Source: Nemertoderma westbladi | Taxonomy: Eukaryota; Xenacoelomorpha; Nemertodermatida; Nemertodermatidae | Length of the DNA stretch: 53,746 nt | NCBI GenBank assembly: GCA_032718475.1 | Contig: JAUCBJ010007871.1 | Span: 1-53,746 of the forward strand | Reading direction: 5' to 3' | Shown here: one piece after another, positions 1 through 11,144 of the stretch | Layout of the letters: every line of letters begins with the position of its first letter | Numbering within the stretch: position 1 is the stretch's first letter | Position numbers and translations under genes: made by a program | Notes under the pieces: generated by a model | The model's input: only the letters and a program-made list of their open reading frames with translations | The model's database searches: none | Told to the model about the DNA's origin: nothing

Positions 1-873
1 AAATTCATTTAAAATATGAATTTAAATTTATTCCCGTGAATTTTATTATTTGATGGTAAAATTGACACAATTTATTCCAGAGCATGTCTAGGGACTGAGG
101 ATCTTTAATTCTATAAAATTGTCTTTTAAGAGTATCGGTAAGTGCTGCGATATCTTAATTGACTAGAAATTTTAAAGGATCTGAATTTTACAGATTTTAA
201 TAAATATTAAATTAATATTTAAGATAGGCACCGATTTATTCCAGAACTTGTCTGGGGATGTTAACCACTGATTCTAGAATTTGTCTTTCAAGTATATCGG
301 TGGGTGCCACGATATCTTAATCGACTAGAATTACAGATGGTCAAAAGGTGTAACAGATTTATTTGCGTTTTACGCTACTGTTATAGGGACATCACGCTAC
401 TATATGTATTATTATATATGGTATGAGAGCAATATCGCACGAAGCAATGTCAGTGTGAAGAGGCAAGTCGTTTCCAAGGTCTACCCAGAGCTTGGTTTAG
501 CCGAGACACGAGGATCTGAACTTTGCATTCCTAATACTCTGCCTACCAATAATACTTGAATATAGTAGTGGCTTTATTGTACTTTAATAAGTACGGACAT
601 TTCATCTTACTGTAGTCACGTATTTATAATATGATACGGACAGTAAGGAAAAAGAAAAAATTATTTCTCGCCGTCACACTAAATATATATTATATATATG
701 TAATTACGTAATAAACACTAATATATTGCACTAACCTACTAAATAATCTAAAATAACATTCTACTAAATAAAATTAAATAAAACGATTATAATAAAGTAC
801 ATAATAAAGTTCGCATATAAAAATATAATAAAAATAGATAGAATAATATAGTCATACACCCACTCCAGACGTA
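1..873 (-). other. 3' non-coding region of BEL copy A
   Basis: AT-rich sequence downstream of the pol stop, colinear with 27320-28275 of copy B and without an ORF of its own. It contains two diverged direct repeats, 64-168 and 227-330. Each starts near TTTATTCCAGAnCnTGTCT and ends near ATCTTAATnGACTAGAA, with a period of about 163 bp. Copy B has the same pair near 27384-27490 and 27611-27718, so the duplication predates both insertions. Its role is unknown; RNA export, termination or polyadenylation are possibilities. Confidence 0.7.
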
Positions 874-3800
874 TCACGTTGGGGAGTCCCTAGATGTTTG
901 AGGAATTAGGGAGGTGGTCGTGGGAAGAGTGTCTTGCCTTCCATAGTTTCCGGAGAGTTCTCTGTCTCTTTCCAGTAAACATAAACGACCAACTGGGCGG
1001 TTGAGTTGTTGCGTCTCAAAGATTATGCCTGGCTTCTTGAAGTTACGCCGCATGACGACGAGTTCTACCGAGCGTACTAAACCATCATCCGAGATGTGGG
1101 TCTCAATGATACGACCTGTCTGCCACCGTTTACGTGGGAGGTCTGAATCTACAATAAGCACCATATCTCCGGCGCTGACGTTTTCTTGCTGCGCAAACCA
1201 CTTAGTTCGAAGTTGTAGCGTGGGCAGATAATGTTTCTCGAAATGGTCAGCGAAACGACGGGATAGCAACTGCATAAGTTGCCAAGTTCGACGGCAGTAT
1301 TCGTCTCCGTCGGCAATCTCCGATCGTGGGAACATGGCTACAGGTTTCTTCAGTAGAAAGTGCGCGGGTGTTAGCGCTTCCAGGGAATCGGGACTCGATG
1401 AGACTGGCATAAGCAGTCTCTCGTTGAGATAGGCAGCTATTTCCTCCATTAACGTCCGCAAAAGTTCGTTGGTGAGATACGCGCGGCATGGCACTATAAA
1501 GTGAAATGCGGTCTTGACACTTCTAATTAATCTCTCCCAACTTCCTCCCCACCAAGGGGCGTCGGCGGCGTTGAAGGTCCAGCTAGACGCTGTTATCCTT
1601 AGCTGATCGTCCACTTGTCTTTGGTTCCAGTCCTTCACGTAAGCCTGGATTTCGTTGTTGGCACCAATGAAGTTCGTTCCCTTATCCGATCTCATGGTAT
1701 TACTAGTCCAGAAGCGAGCGATCTGTCGGCGTAAACTTAAGACGAAGCTGTTGGTAGATAGATCGTTCACCATATCGAGATGGATGGCTCTACAAGTCAT
1801 GCATACGAAGATGACACACCATCTCTTGACTATAGTCCTAGCACGATATACTTCAATAGGGCCAAATAAATCTACACCAGTATTAGTAAAAGGTGGTTCA
1901 TAGAAGCTTACTCGTTCCCTAGGTAATTCTGCCTCTCGCTGTGTTAAAGGCCTACTGAATGCTTTCCCACAGGGTATGCAGTTCCTAAGAACTTGGTTCA
2001 GAGCTCTACGGGGTTTATCAAAATAATAGCGAGTTCGGATTTCGCTAAGAACTCGTTCTCTACCAGCATGATAAAGTTTACTGTGAACATCTACAATCAT
2101 CTTGATTTGTACTTCAAGATTTCTAATGAGTATGGGGAATTTAGTGTCAAAGGATAATGGCGCATTGGTGAGCCTTCCTCCAACACGTATTAACCCATCT
2201 ATCATTGTGCTAGAGAAGCGATCCCTTAAGCGCATCTGCGGATTTCTCAACAACAGGAAATACTTATCGGAATCCTCATAGCATTGCAGGAGTCTCAGTA
2301 TCTGCTTATTGGTTTCTTCATGCTCCTGGTAACTAATTTTCTCCTTTAGAAACCGGTCGGATGTCTTATATTTGGGTAAATTTTTAATAACATGAACTTG
2401 CGCAGATGTCAATGGAGCGGTATCACTAATGGTCTTCGTCCTGGAGTAGTGATGATGAAAACATCGCCTTAAATATGTGACGGCTTTACAGAGCCGATTC
2501 CAGGAACTGTAGTGATGCATTGCTCTCTGCAGCAGGGGTGAGATTCCTTGCGAGACGTCGGGTATTCCAGATTTCCAATCTCTATCTCTAATTTCCACGA
2601 CAGACTTATTTGTGGCGAGGGATTGTGGATCCGAAGCATCGTTTCTGGAAGTATGTAATACAGATAGATCGATCGTCGGTTTAAATAACTTCGATTTACT
2701 CGCCCGGGTTTTAGATTTGACTTTCTCCGCTTCCTTGGCTTGTCTAATCTCCGCCGTAGTAAGGTGAGGAGGCCATTCATCCTCTTCCTTACTCAGGAAG
2801 TCGGGTCCACCCAACCAGTCTGGAGTATCTATCAGTTCCTGTGGAGTCGCTCCCCTGGAGGCGATATCGGCTGGATTAATCGTACCAGGGCAATGTCTCC
2901 ATTGATCTATCTTTGTGCGACTAAGAATAATAGCTACCCTGTTAGTAACAAAAACGCTGAACTGACAGACTTCATTGGTTATATACTCCAACACGAGTAA
3001 AGCGTCGGTCCAATAAACAGTTTTCTCCAGTGGATAGTCGATTTGTTCTGTTACGTTCCGGCCGATGGCTGTAGCGTATAAAGCCGCTTTTAACTCCGCT
3101 CGAGGAACCTTTAACTTGTTGTTAATCAATGCCTTAGAGGTAACCAAGGCGACTTTGATTCCATCCGGAGTTTCGACTCGCAGATATGCTACTATACCTA
3201 TTCCCATGTCGCTGGCGTCTCCAAACACATGGAGTTGATAGGAATAAGTAGGGAGAACATGACCAAAATATACACAGGAAATTATAAAGCTCTCGATGGC
3301 AGGTAGAGAATCTTCCCATTTCATCCATTTCTTTAACAGTTCTCCCTTAAGCGGATCGTCCCATGAGTGGTTTTCAAGCCACATTTGTTGTACTAAACTC
3401 CGAGCAATCAATATAACTGGGCTAATAAATCCCAATGGGTCGAAATAAGTGCTCAGGATACTTAAACAAATCCGTTTGGTCCGAACTGGATTATCTCGCT
3501 GTTTTAGCTGAAAAAACAGGATATCTCTTTCAGTGTCCCACTTCAAGCCAAGCGTCTTGATTTCTGGAAGATCGTCCTTTATTAAGTCTAGATCTTTCTT
3601 TCCTCGGTCTTCTACCGGTATCGCTTCCAGAAACTCACGGGAGTTGCTGGTGAATTTCGTCAGTCGAAATCCACCTCTTTTCAAACACTCTACCGTTCCT
3701 TTCGCGACATCAATGGCTTCTTCTACTGAGGGAAGGGACCTTAAATTGTCGTCAATGTATATATTACGCTTGATGTTGTCTATCACCTCTTTTGAGAAGG

Positions 3801-6800
3801 CGTCTCGGTTGTCATTCGCAGTGGTTCGCACCACGGAGCAGGCGTTGGAAGGGCTAGATATGATCCCAAAAGCCTGGATGGTCATCCAGTACTCTACCAG
3901 TTTCTGGTTGAGATCTCCTTCAGGCCACCACAGAAATCTCAGGCTGTCTCTATCTCTATCCAGCGCCTTGACTTGTAAGAACATTCCTTCTATATCGGAG
4001 GCGAACGCGATGGAATATTGTCTTAATCTTAAAAGTATTCCCAACAAAGATTGGAGTAAGTTGGGTCCTGGTAACAACTCGGAATTGAGGGATTGGCCCA
4101 TATATAGAGCAGAGCCATCGAATACGACTCGTACTTCATGGGGTTTACCGGGTTTGGGAACGTAATGATGTGTTAAGTAATACGTTCTCTCAGTTACTGG
4201 TGTTCCTTCCGGTACTCGCTCCGCGTATCCCTTTGTAATAAATTTCTTCAACTGAGTTTGGTACATTTCTTTAGCTGAAGCGTTAGCCGTAAGGCGTCGA
4301 TGTAATTGAGTGATTCTTTTCTCTGCCAAGGGTCTGTTATTTATAAATCTAGGTTCTCGTTTTCGAAATGGTAGGCCGATTTCATATCTACCTTGCTCTT
4401 TTAAAAAACGTGTAGTTGTTTCCTGGATTTGCTTGGCTCTTTCTTCTTCTATCGATAGGGCCTTATCGTATGAATTGGGCTCTACCAATTCTTGAGTAAA
4501 GAATCGTACGGCGAGTTCGTCCCGAGTTCTAGCGTTGTAGCGCTCTATCTCATCATTTAGTTCGTCATTGTAATCAATGGGTCCCGATGGGCGAATCAGT
4601 TGACATAGGTTCACCTGGTTTTTCCAAGTTTTGTTTTCTGTAAGTAGGTCGATTGTGTTCTCTTCATCGAAGAGTTGGTAGATGTCGTCATTATCTGAGG
4701 AGTATGGTGTTCCCTCAGTTAGTTCGTCCACCTCACTGATCTCCACTTCCCAATCGTTTACTTGGTATATTCGTTCTTGTGGCATTCTCTCTTCGAGAGT
4801 TTTGCGGGAAGGGCCAGTAAAGTACCAACCTACTCTAGTTCTTACCGCATAGGTTTGCAGTGGCTGCGGTTGAGCAGGCCGTTTCTCCAATGTCTCGAGC
4901 GCCTCATGCGCGTTTTGGCCGATGAGTATTTGCACTCCAGGATAATCTGTCTGGAATCGAGGTATCTTAAGATGTTGGATGCTCTCATCCTCGTCCCAAT
5001 TATAAAGGTCTGCTTGGGTAGTAGCGAAGTTCTTTATAACCACCATTTTTACCGACCTTATACCTTGTGCTCCTAATTTATCCTGGGGGGTGGACAACAC
5101 ACCTACATAGTAATCTGCCGTTAGGGTAGATTTCCAAACCTGCATAATTCCTGACATATTCAATTTAGTCCGGAATTTGGGTTGTCCAGCAAAGATATCT
5201 TCGGCTAGTTCTTGATCGATGAATGTTCCTGTGCTGCCGGAGTCAAGGAGGGCGTTCACTATGTAACTTTTGTTAGGACCGTGAACTCTTACCTGCACTA
5301 CAGGAAATTCTCTGATTCCTACGTTGGAAGTTGGAGCTTTCCAAGATGGTTGTCTGGCAAAAGTAGTTGGGGGGAACTCATTGTCGGTGTCCTTTTCATA
5401 AGTAAGTGCTCGATACACCGCGGTATTGATTAGGTAACAGGATTCGTTGGCGTCGGAGAATTCGTCAGTATAGAATCCTTCCATCTCAGACTCTTGATCA
5501 GTGTCATTTACATCACTGAATTGGACATGTAGTTCGGGCTCACTTACCTGACTCGGGTTGTCTCGTTCGAACTCACTGTGTAACAAGATGTGATGTTTCG
5601 CACCACACTTTGCACACTTTACGTCGGAGTAACAGGTTCGCCATTGGTGTCCTGATCTGAGGCAATTATAGCATAACCGCTTATCCCACATGACTGCACG
5701 TCTGTCTACAAGGGATTTCTTTAGAAATTCAGCACACGCACTCAAACGGTGGGTCCCGTCGCACAGCGCACAGTTTGGTTTGATGTTACTCACTTTACCT
5801 TGGGTAACTTGATGCACTCTCGTTCTTTCTTCGGTCTTTCTTCCGTGCATTCTGTTAGGAGACTGAGGAGGAGTCTTGGCAACCTGTTCTCTCCTATCTT
5901 TGGTTCGAGCCTTGTATTTACTTACGTCCTTTGAGGTTTTGCTAACGTAGTAAGATCGGTCAGTGTCTTTCCCACTGTCCTCTTCTTGAGAAGCTTGGCT
6001 TTCGCCGTCGTCAGTGTAACACACTGGTGTTACTCTTCTCCTAGAAACGGGTTTCTCACTTACCTTATTTTCCGATGTTTTCTCTCTGGACTGCTTGATG
6101 AGTTGTAGTTTTACTTCACCATCTAAGAAGGACATGAGATCAGCCATGGTAGGGCTTCGTCGTTGCTGCTCATTCATATACAACACTTTCTTGTCCCAGC
6201 GTGTACATACTCCACCCTTTGGTAAAGTAGAGACTACTGCTCCAATAACCATGGAACTCTGATATTCATGAGACTTACCTAACCAGTCCAATTGTCTACA
6301 AATCTCCTGAATCTCATCGGAAAACTCTATAATCCCGCTACTAAGGAAGTTTCGGGGGGCTACTAATTTTGCATACAAATACTTCGCTATGTTATCCTTG
6401 TTACCATACCTGATGTTTAATGTCTCCCAAACTTGTCTTAATCCATCTGGATGTCCAATAAACTTTAACGCCATTAACTTGGGAGGTCCTTCCAAGCACT
6501 TGATGAGGAATCTAAGTTTCTCTCCGTTAGATAGTACAGAGTTCTGTATGCTATCTTTGTAATATTCATTGAAAGGTAACCATTTCATCTCATCTCCATT
6601 GAATTTGACGATCTCTCCCACTTTGACCGCTTGGCGGGCTTCTGTTCTAGCCATCTGACGCGTAAAGCTTTCTTGGGCCATCGTGTTATTTAATATCGAA
6701 TTATCGGTATATAAATTTCTCGGATCATTATCAGGTCTATAGGGAATATCATTAACAACAGGTTTATAATCACCCTTAATAGGGTTTGCTATAGGAGTTT

Positions 6801-8985
6801 CTACTTCACTAGCAGTATAGATGCGTGTAGGCTCCACACCTTGCGCATGTAATACTTCAGACCTAACAGGTTGACACAATGTTACTGGGGGTATTGGTAT
6901 ACCCTTTTGTATATTGACTAATTTGTCGCGTTCCAGCGCGATACTTTGCTGCACTTCTTGCAATTCTACCCTACTTTCCCTTACTGTTCCCTTGAGTTGG
7001 TGGACAGTCCCTTCTAAATCTCGGATCTGCTGTGAGGAACATTCTCGGTGCTCTCTCAGCTGCCCGAGCAAGAGACCCATCTCCCGCCGTCCCTCATCAA
7101 CCCACTCGACCGCCGAAGCGGGAGTCGCCAACATAGTAGCGGGCCGACGTGGGACGACGGGAGACAAATCTTGGATTTCTCTCTCGGCGTCAAGAACCGG
7201 GACATTCTCTGGGACTGCTCCACCGGGTGCAAACAGTTTCGTACTGTGTAAAGGGAATTTGGTTGTAGGTTCGGGAAGTACAGGGGCCTCTCTCACCGAA
7301 GGGGTGTTTTCGATAACAGGCTTAACTATTTCAGGCTCATCTACTATTGTAGGGAGTCTTTTGACCTTAATAATTTGGTCTGTGGGTTCTGTACTCGCTA
7401 AGTCTGTGCTAGCTAGTTGTCTTCTAACAGCTGGGGGCAAATCAGGCAATTTGTGACGGTGAGATGTTTTTCTACGCCTGCTTAGACGAGATCTATTTCC
7501 TCCGCCTTCAGGATCGGTGGTCTCGCCTTCCTCCGATGATGTGTATCCCTGATGTTTGGGAGTAGATCGACTCATCATCTGCATTTGACTAGCAGTTAAC
7601 TGTTTATTTATGCAGTCTTGCGTCTCTTGCAGATTTTCCAACTCCAGTTGAGTAGTCTCCTCAGACGCTCTCAGTTCTGCCACTGCCACTGCCTTTGCTG
7701 CTGCTGCTTTTGCCGCTTCCGCTTCTGCCCTTGCCACTGCTGCCTTTCTTTCCGCTTCTGCTTTTGCCGCTTCCGCTTCTGCCATTGCCGCTGTTACTGC
7801 TGCTGCCTTTCGGTCCTCTATCCGTTTTTTCTTTACTTGTTCTTCTTGGACTCTAGCGAGGTGGAGTTTTTCATCAAATTTAGCTTGATTTGCAGCTAAC
7901 ATTTCCGTATCGATTGAGTCCAACACAAGCTTGGCTCCTTCACTATTGGGTCGAAGTACAGCCAGTCGTCTCCTCAACTCTTCATCCCCTAAGAAGCGTT
8001 GATAGTCTGACAGATAGATGTCTATGGCGTCTCTCGTTCGCGGTCTCTCTGCTGTCCCTTCGCTTTCCACTTGAGAAAGGGTGGCATCGGTTGGTTCTTC
8101 ACAGGTTGGTCTCTCAGACAGCTGGGATTTCCACTGGGCCGTTTCTTGTACTTTGAGACCTACCCGCTGGAACCAAGTCTTGACAGCAACCTGCAGCGGC
8201 GTGTCCTGTCTTCTTTTGGAAGTTTCCTCAAAGGCTGATAGGATTAGTCTAATGCGTAGGGTTCTTTCGCGTACTTGATATAGCAGCTCTTCCTGCTCTT
8301 GAGGTCCTTGGGGTTGTCGAAACAGTTGTTCTTCTAATCGCTCTAAGGAGCCGAAGAATCCCTGCACATATCCTGCTGCTGACCTCTTCCAAACAGCTGG
8401 ATCCATCGTATCTTTAGTCACTCCCATCCTGTGGATGTCTTCCCAAGTAGCTTCGGACAAATCTAACGGGAGTCCGGGTCCGGGAAAGTTCCATTGTGAC
8501 TCGACAATAGACATCAATTCTTCCCTGGCGTATCCCGCATAACTATCTTGGGTCGCTCGCTTACTTCTCGCCCAATCGACTTGGTGTTCCTCCACCGCAA
8601 TTAATATAGTAGTTAACACTGCGGCAGGAAGGGTGAGAAGGGGATCCGAGTAGGCTGTAGCCGCCATCTGCACTCCGCGTTCGGGGGTCAGCTCTACAGT
8701 ATCCGAACTACTGGAGCTATCGGGTTGCTGGGAACAAGTTTCTTGACTAGGATGTTGCTGCTGTTGGACAGCTGCTTCCTGGTTCCGTTTGACTTGGGCC
8801 CGAGTGCCGATGATAGACCTACGGTGTTGGATTAGCCTAGGGTCTGATACTACTACTGGAGGGATGACCTTTCTTTCAGTAGGAGGTGAGCTGAACCCCT
8901 TTCTTAATCGCTCCACACTCCTATCTGTGTCACAGATGGTTGTATCGATTAGACTGTCTGACAGGTTTTGCTGGGTGTCAGACAT
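874..8985 (-). CDS. BEL/Pao gag-pol polyprotein, 2703 aa, intact
   Basis: Single ORF from ATG (8983-8985). An unusually long N-terminal region of about 750 residues holds an Ala/Glu/Lys-rich coiled-coil stretch near residues 380-435. A gag-like DUF1759-type domain lies near 780-960. Two Cys/His knuckles follow: CALCDGTHRLSAC (~1070) and CYNCLRSGHQWRTC (~1100, CX2CX4HX4C). The aspartic protease has ALLDSGSTGTFID near 1248. Reverse transcriptase has the YIDDN active site near 1743. RNase H follows, with FGDASDMGIG near 1922. Integrase has an H2C2 zinc-binding region (~2300-2340) and a D,D,E core: GVDLFGP ~2372, RSDKGTNF ~2435, GSWERLIR ~2484. A DUF5641-like C-terminus ends the protein. The product should form capsids, reverse-transcribe element RNA and integrate the cDNA. 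The domain order PR-RT-RH-IN and DUF1759/1758-type modules are diagnostic of BEL/Pao. No frameshift or stop is seen, unlike copy B. Confidence 0.95.
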   Translation of the reverse strand: MSDTQQNLSDSLIDTTICDTDRSVERLRKGFSSPPTERKVIPPVVVSDPRLIQHRRSIIGTRAQVKRNQEAAVQQQQHPSQETCSQQPDSSSSSDTVELTPERGVQMAATAYSDPLLTLPAAVLTTILIAVEEHQVDWARSKRATQDSYAGYAREELMSIVESQWNFPGPGLPLDLSEATWEDIHRMGVTKDTMDPAVWKRSAAGYVQGFFGSLERLEEQLFRQPQGPQEQEELLYQVRERTLRIRLILSAFEETSKRRQDTPLQVAVKTWFQRVGLKVQETAQWKSQLSERPTCEEPTDATLSQVESEGTAERPRTRDAIDIYLSDYQRFLGDEELRRRLAVLRPNSEGAKLVLDSIDTEMLAANQAKFDEKLHLARVQEEQVKKKRIEDRKAAAVTAAMAEAEAAKAEAERKAAVARAEAEAAKAAAAKAVAVAELRASEETTQLELENLQETQDCINKQLTASQMQMMSRSTPKHQGYTSSEEGETTDPEGGGNRSRLSRRRKTSHRHKLPDLPPAVRRQLASTDLASTEPTDQIIKVKRLPTIVDEPEIVKPVIENTPSVREAPVLPEPTTKFPLHSTKLFAPGGAVPENVPVLDAEREIQDLSPVVPRRPATMLATPASAVEWVDEGRREMGLLLGQLREHRECSSQQIRDLEGTVHQLKGTVRESRVELQEVQQSIALERDKLVNIQKGIPIPPVTLCQPVRSEVLHAQGVEPTRIYTASEVETPIANPIKGDYKPVVNDIPYRPDNDPRNLYTDNSILNNTMAQESFTRQMARTEARQAVKVGEIVKFNGDEMKWLPFNEYYKDSIQNSVLSNGEKLRFLIKCLEGPPKLMALKFIGHPDGLRQVWETLNIRYGNKDNIAKYLYAKLVAPRNFLSSGIIEFSDEIQEICRQLDWLGKSHEYQSSMVIGAVVSTLPKGGVCTRWDKKVLYMNEQQRRSPTMADLMSFLDGEVKLQLIKQSREKTSENKVSEKPVSRRRVTPVCYTDDGESQASQEEDSGKDTDRSYYVSKTSKDVSKYKARTKDRREQVAKTPPQSPNRMHGRKTEERTRVHQVTQGKVSNIKPNCALCDGTHRLSACAEFLKKSLVDRRAVMWDKRLCYNCLRSGHQWRTCYSDVKCAKCGAKHHILLHSEFERDNPSQVSEPELHVQFSDVNDTDQESEMEGFYTDEFSDANESCYLINTAVYRALTYEKDTDNEFPPTTFARQPSWKAPTSNVGIREFPVVQVRVHGPNKSYIVNALLDSGSTGTFIDQELAEDIFAGQPKFRTKLNMSGIMQVWKSTLTADYYVGVLSTPQDKLGAQGIRSVKMVVIKNFATTQADLYNWDEDESIQHLKIPRFQTDYPGVQILIGQNAHEALETLEKRPAQPQPLQTYAVRTRVGWYFTGPSRKTLEERMPQERIYQVNDWEVEISEVDELTEGTPYSSDNDDIYQLFDEENTIDLLTENKTWKNQVNLCQLIRPSGPIDYNDELNDEIERYNARTRDELAVRFFTQELVEPNSYDKALSIEEERAKQIQETTTRFLKEQGRYEIGLPFRKREPRFINNRPLAEKRITQLHRRLTANASAKEMYQTQLKKFITKGYAERVPEGTPVTERTYYLTHHYVPKPGKPHEVRVVFDGSALYMGQSLNSELLPGPNLLQSLLGILLRLRQYSIAFASDIEGMFLQVKALDRDRDSLRFLWWPEGDLNQKLVEYWMTIQAFGIISSPSNACSVVRTTANDNRDAFSKEVIDNIKRNIYIDDNLRSLPSVEEAIDVAKGTVECLKRGGFRLTKFTSNSREFLEAIPVEDRGKKDLDLIKDDLPEIKTLGLKWDTERDILFFQLKQRDNPVRTKRICLSILSTYFDPLGFISPVILIARSLVQQMWLENHSWDDPLKGELLKKWMKWEDSLPAIESFIISCVYFGHVLPTYSYQLHVFGDASDMGIGIVAYLRVETPDGIKVALVTSKALINNKLKVPRAELKAALYATAIGRNVTEQIDYPLEKTVYWTDALLVLEYITNEVCQFSVFVTNRVAIILSRTKIDQWRHCPGTINPADIASRGATPQELIDTPDWLGGPDFLSKEEDEWPPHLTTAEIRQAKEAEKVKSKTRASKSKLFKPTIDLSVLHTSRNDASDPQSLATNKSVVEIRDRDWKSGIPDVSQGISPLLQRAMHHYSSWNRLCKAVTYLRRCFHHHYSRTKTISDTAPLTSAQVHVIKNLPKYKTSDRFLKEKISYQEHEETNKQILRLLQCYEDSDKYFLLLRNPQMRLRDRFSSTMIDGLIRVGGRLTNAPLSFDTKFPILIRNLEVQIKMIVDVHSKLYHAGRERVLSEIRTRYYFDKPRRALNQVLRNCIPCGKAFSRPLTQREAELPRERVSFYEPPFTNTGVDLFGPIEVYRARTIVKRWCVIFVCMTCRAIHLDMVNDLSTNSFVLSLRRQIARFWTSNTMRSDKGTNFIGANNEIQAYVKDWNQRQVDDQLRITASSWTFNAADAPWWGGSWERLIRSVKTAFHFIVPCRAYLTNELLRTLMEEIAAYLNERLLMPVSSSPDSLEALTPAHFLLKKPVAMFPRSEIADGDEYCRRTWQLMQLLSRRFADHFEKHYLPTLQLRTKWFAQQENVSAGDMVLIVDSDLPRKRWQTGRIIETHISDDGLVRSVELVVMRRNFKKPGIIFETQQLNRPVGRLCLLERDRELSGNYGRQDTLPTTTSLIPQTSRDSPT

Positions 8986-9066
8986 GTTTAGCTATACAGT
9001 TGAATGCTTACTGCTATAATTACAGTTAAAGCAAGTCTAGTAATTCAGTATGACCGTTGGCCTAGT

Positions 9067-9345
9067 ACCGGTAATTTATTACAGTATATTAGAATACCGG
9101 TATACACTTATAATATATAGAAGTATTGTAAACTAGGTTTGTCACAGAGTACCGGTATATAATTTTAGCACAAATATATATAAATATATAATAGGCCTAT
9201 CGTGAATACCGGTATACAGCTGACACTTATAGTATATAAGTATAATTCTGGACTAGAATTAATTACAGAATACCGGTATAATTTCAGCCTAAATTTATAG
9301 AAATAAAGATAATAGGCCTATCGTAAATACCGGTATATCAATTAT
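9067..9345. repeat. Palindrome-rich tandem repeat in BEL leader
   Basis: The palindrome ATACCGGTAT, or a one-base variant, occurs about six times here, embedded in two diverged units of roughly 120-130 bp. Each unit ends near AATAGGCCTATCGT. Copy B has lost most of this block: its deletion joins gag codon ~58 directly to sequence equivalent to ~9290. Confidence 0.7.
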
Positions 9346-10350
9346 TTAAATAATTGAATTTCTGAATTTTAAAGGTTACTTAGTTACTTTAACTTACTTT
9401 ATTACTGTTATTTAAGCAGTAGTCCAACTGATATTGAGACCTAGTTGTTGTATGGCAGGCCTACTATTTATAAATCGTTTGAGTTGATTTATAATATATA
9501 TATACCCGTTTAAAATGTGTTTTGTCAATATTTGATATAAATGTTATTATTTCTGGGGGAGTCACTACACAGAAGCTGTGCGCTCTCAGTGAAGTGCTAC
9601 TTATTGGACACTAAAACAGATAATTCTAATTTACCTAAGTTACTTAATACTACCAATTACGTACGATACGGGTGAGATTAATTCTCTAATTAAAACATAA
9701 CAAAATATTACGTATGAAATTTTAGGGTAATTTTACAAGAAGTCTACAAACCAGTCTAACAAAGGGTTAGAACTTCTGGTTATTACAACGGACAGGGTAC
9801 TACGGTATTTGAAAATAATAAGTAGTAGTAAATATGTTGCGCTGTCCAGATAGGAAAAATACCACCGTCTGACGACCTATAGCCGTATCGCTATAGGTAC
9901 TACGTTATGTATCACGGAGTGTTCCTACCTGGAAGTTAATTACCGCGGACTACCAGATCCAACGTGCCTATTAACCACTTTACAACACAATACACTGCCT
10001 ACACACTAATTACTTTCGGAAAGCACTGTACACCAAACCCTAAATTAGGTACAAGTACTTATTAAAACAGATAACTAGCAGTTAAATATACTTGAACAGT
10101 TAAAAGAACCACGGCATCTGCTGGAGTGACCAGAGCACAAAGTCACCAGTCTTTACCTACGCCAAGCAGCCCGTGTAGTACCGGGGTTAATTTAACTATA
10201 ACGGTATGTGTAACAAGCACAATTACTGTAGGAATAAACTTGGGGACATGAATGTTGCGAATAATCGCATAAACTCTGAATAATAAATATTACGCTACCC
10301 GTACAGAATACTCAAACAAAATACAAACCAAACGCTTGCAGACTACCACC

Positions 10351-10870
10351 AAGCCTAAATAAACTACAGTATGTGCAGATTCCGAAATGGTTAGTTAGTA
10401 TGCGTTCTAACACGGTAGTACGACTTATTCTTTAAGAGGGGATTGACCTTACAGCTCTGGCTGCCCCAACTTACTAACTGGCACTTTATCAGACAAACTC
10501 TACACACGCAGCAATCTCTTCAGACCTAATAATAGCTAGACAACAATCCAGCCTACAAAATATCTGAGTAATAACTATTACGGTACCTGAACAGACCACA
10601 CAAACAAACACAGACTAAAAACGCTGGCAGACTACTATCAAGCCTAAATAAACTACAGTATGTGCAGATTCCAAAATGGTTAGTTAGTATGCGTTCTAAC
10701 ACGGTAGTACGACTTATTCTTTAAGAGGGGATTGACCTTACAGCTCTGGCTGCCCCAACTTACTAACTGGCACTTTATCGGACAAACTCCACACACGCCA
10801 CAATCTCTCCAGACCCAACAACAGTCAGACAACAGTCCAGCCTACAATTATCTGAACAATCTGAGCAGAC
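10351..10870. repeat. 289-bp tandem duplication in BEL leader
   Basis: Two nearly identical units start with AAGCCTAAATAAACTACAG at 10351 and AGCCTAAATAAACTACAG at 10640. The shared sequence runs to about the CCAGCCTACAA near 10850. Copy B has a single unit (about 37300-37540), so the duplication is specific to copy A or its lineage. Confidence 0.85.
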
Positions 10871-11144
10871 TTACACGTCTTCAGCTCAATATTAACTTAC
10901 ATGTAAATAAAACCGACAGAAATAAGTAAAATCTCAATAAAAAACCAGGGCGGCCGTTCCCTGATTAAGTACTAAGACCTACCGGTATACAATAATCAAA
11001 ATCGAATAATACTAATGTACTTATACTGGAAGTACCGGTTAGGACAGTTGGGCCTACAGACCTACAGCAGTACCGATTCAGGTTTACCGGTCGACCGGTA
11101 CTTTCAACTTTATTGCTTACTGCAATAAAGAATATAACTGTTAT

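Larger units (their letters stand above)
8986..11144 (-). other. 5' leader of BEL copy A
   Basis: About 2.2 kb between the 5' LTR and the gag-pol ATG, non-coding in all frames. The corresponding stretch in copy B is 36230-37873. The part nearest the ATG (9067-9345) carries repeated ATACCGGTAT palindromes; the part nearest the LTR carries a 289-bp tandem duplication. The bases just inside the LTR read ATAACAGTTATA on the minus strand. No TGG-starting primer-binding site is obvious, so the priming tRNA cannot be named by eye. Confidence 0.65.

Noticed and set aside
3533-4165. Long plus-strand ORFs opposite gag-pol (also 6914-7456 and 30849-31505)
   Set aside because: Antisense shadows of the BEL polyprotein without independent motifs.
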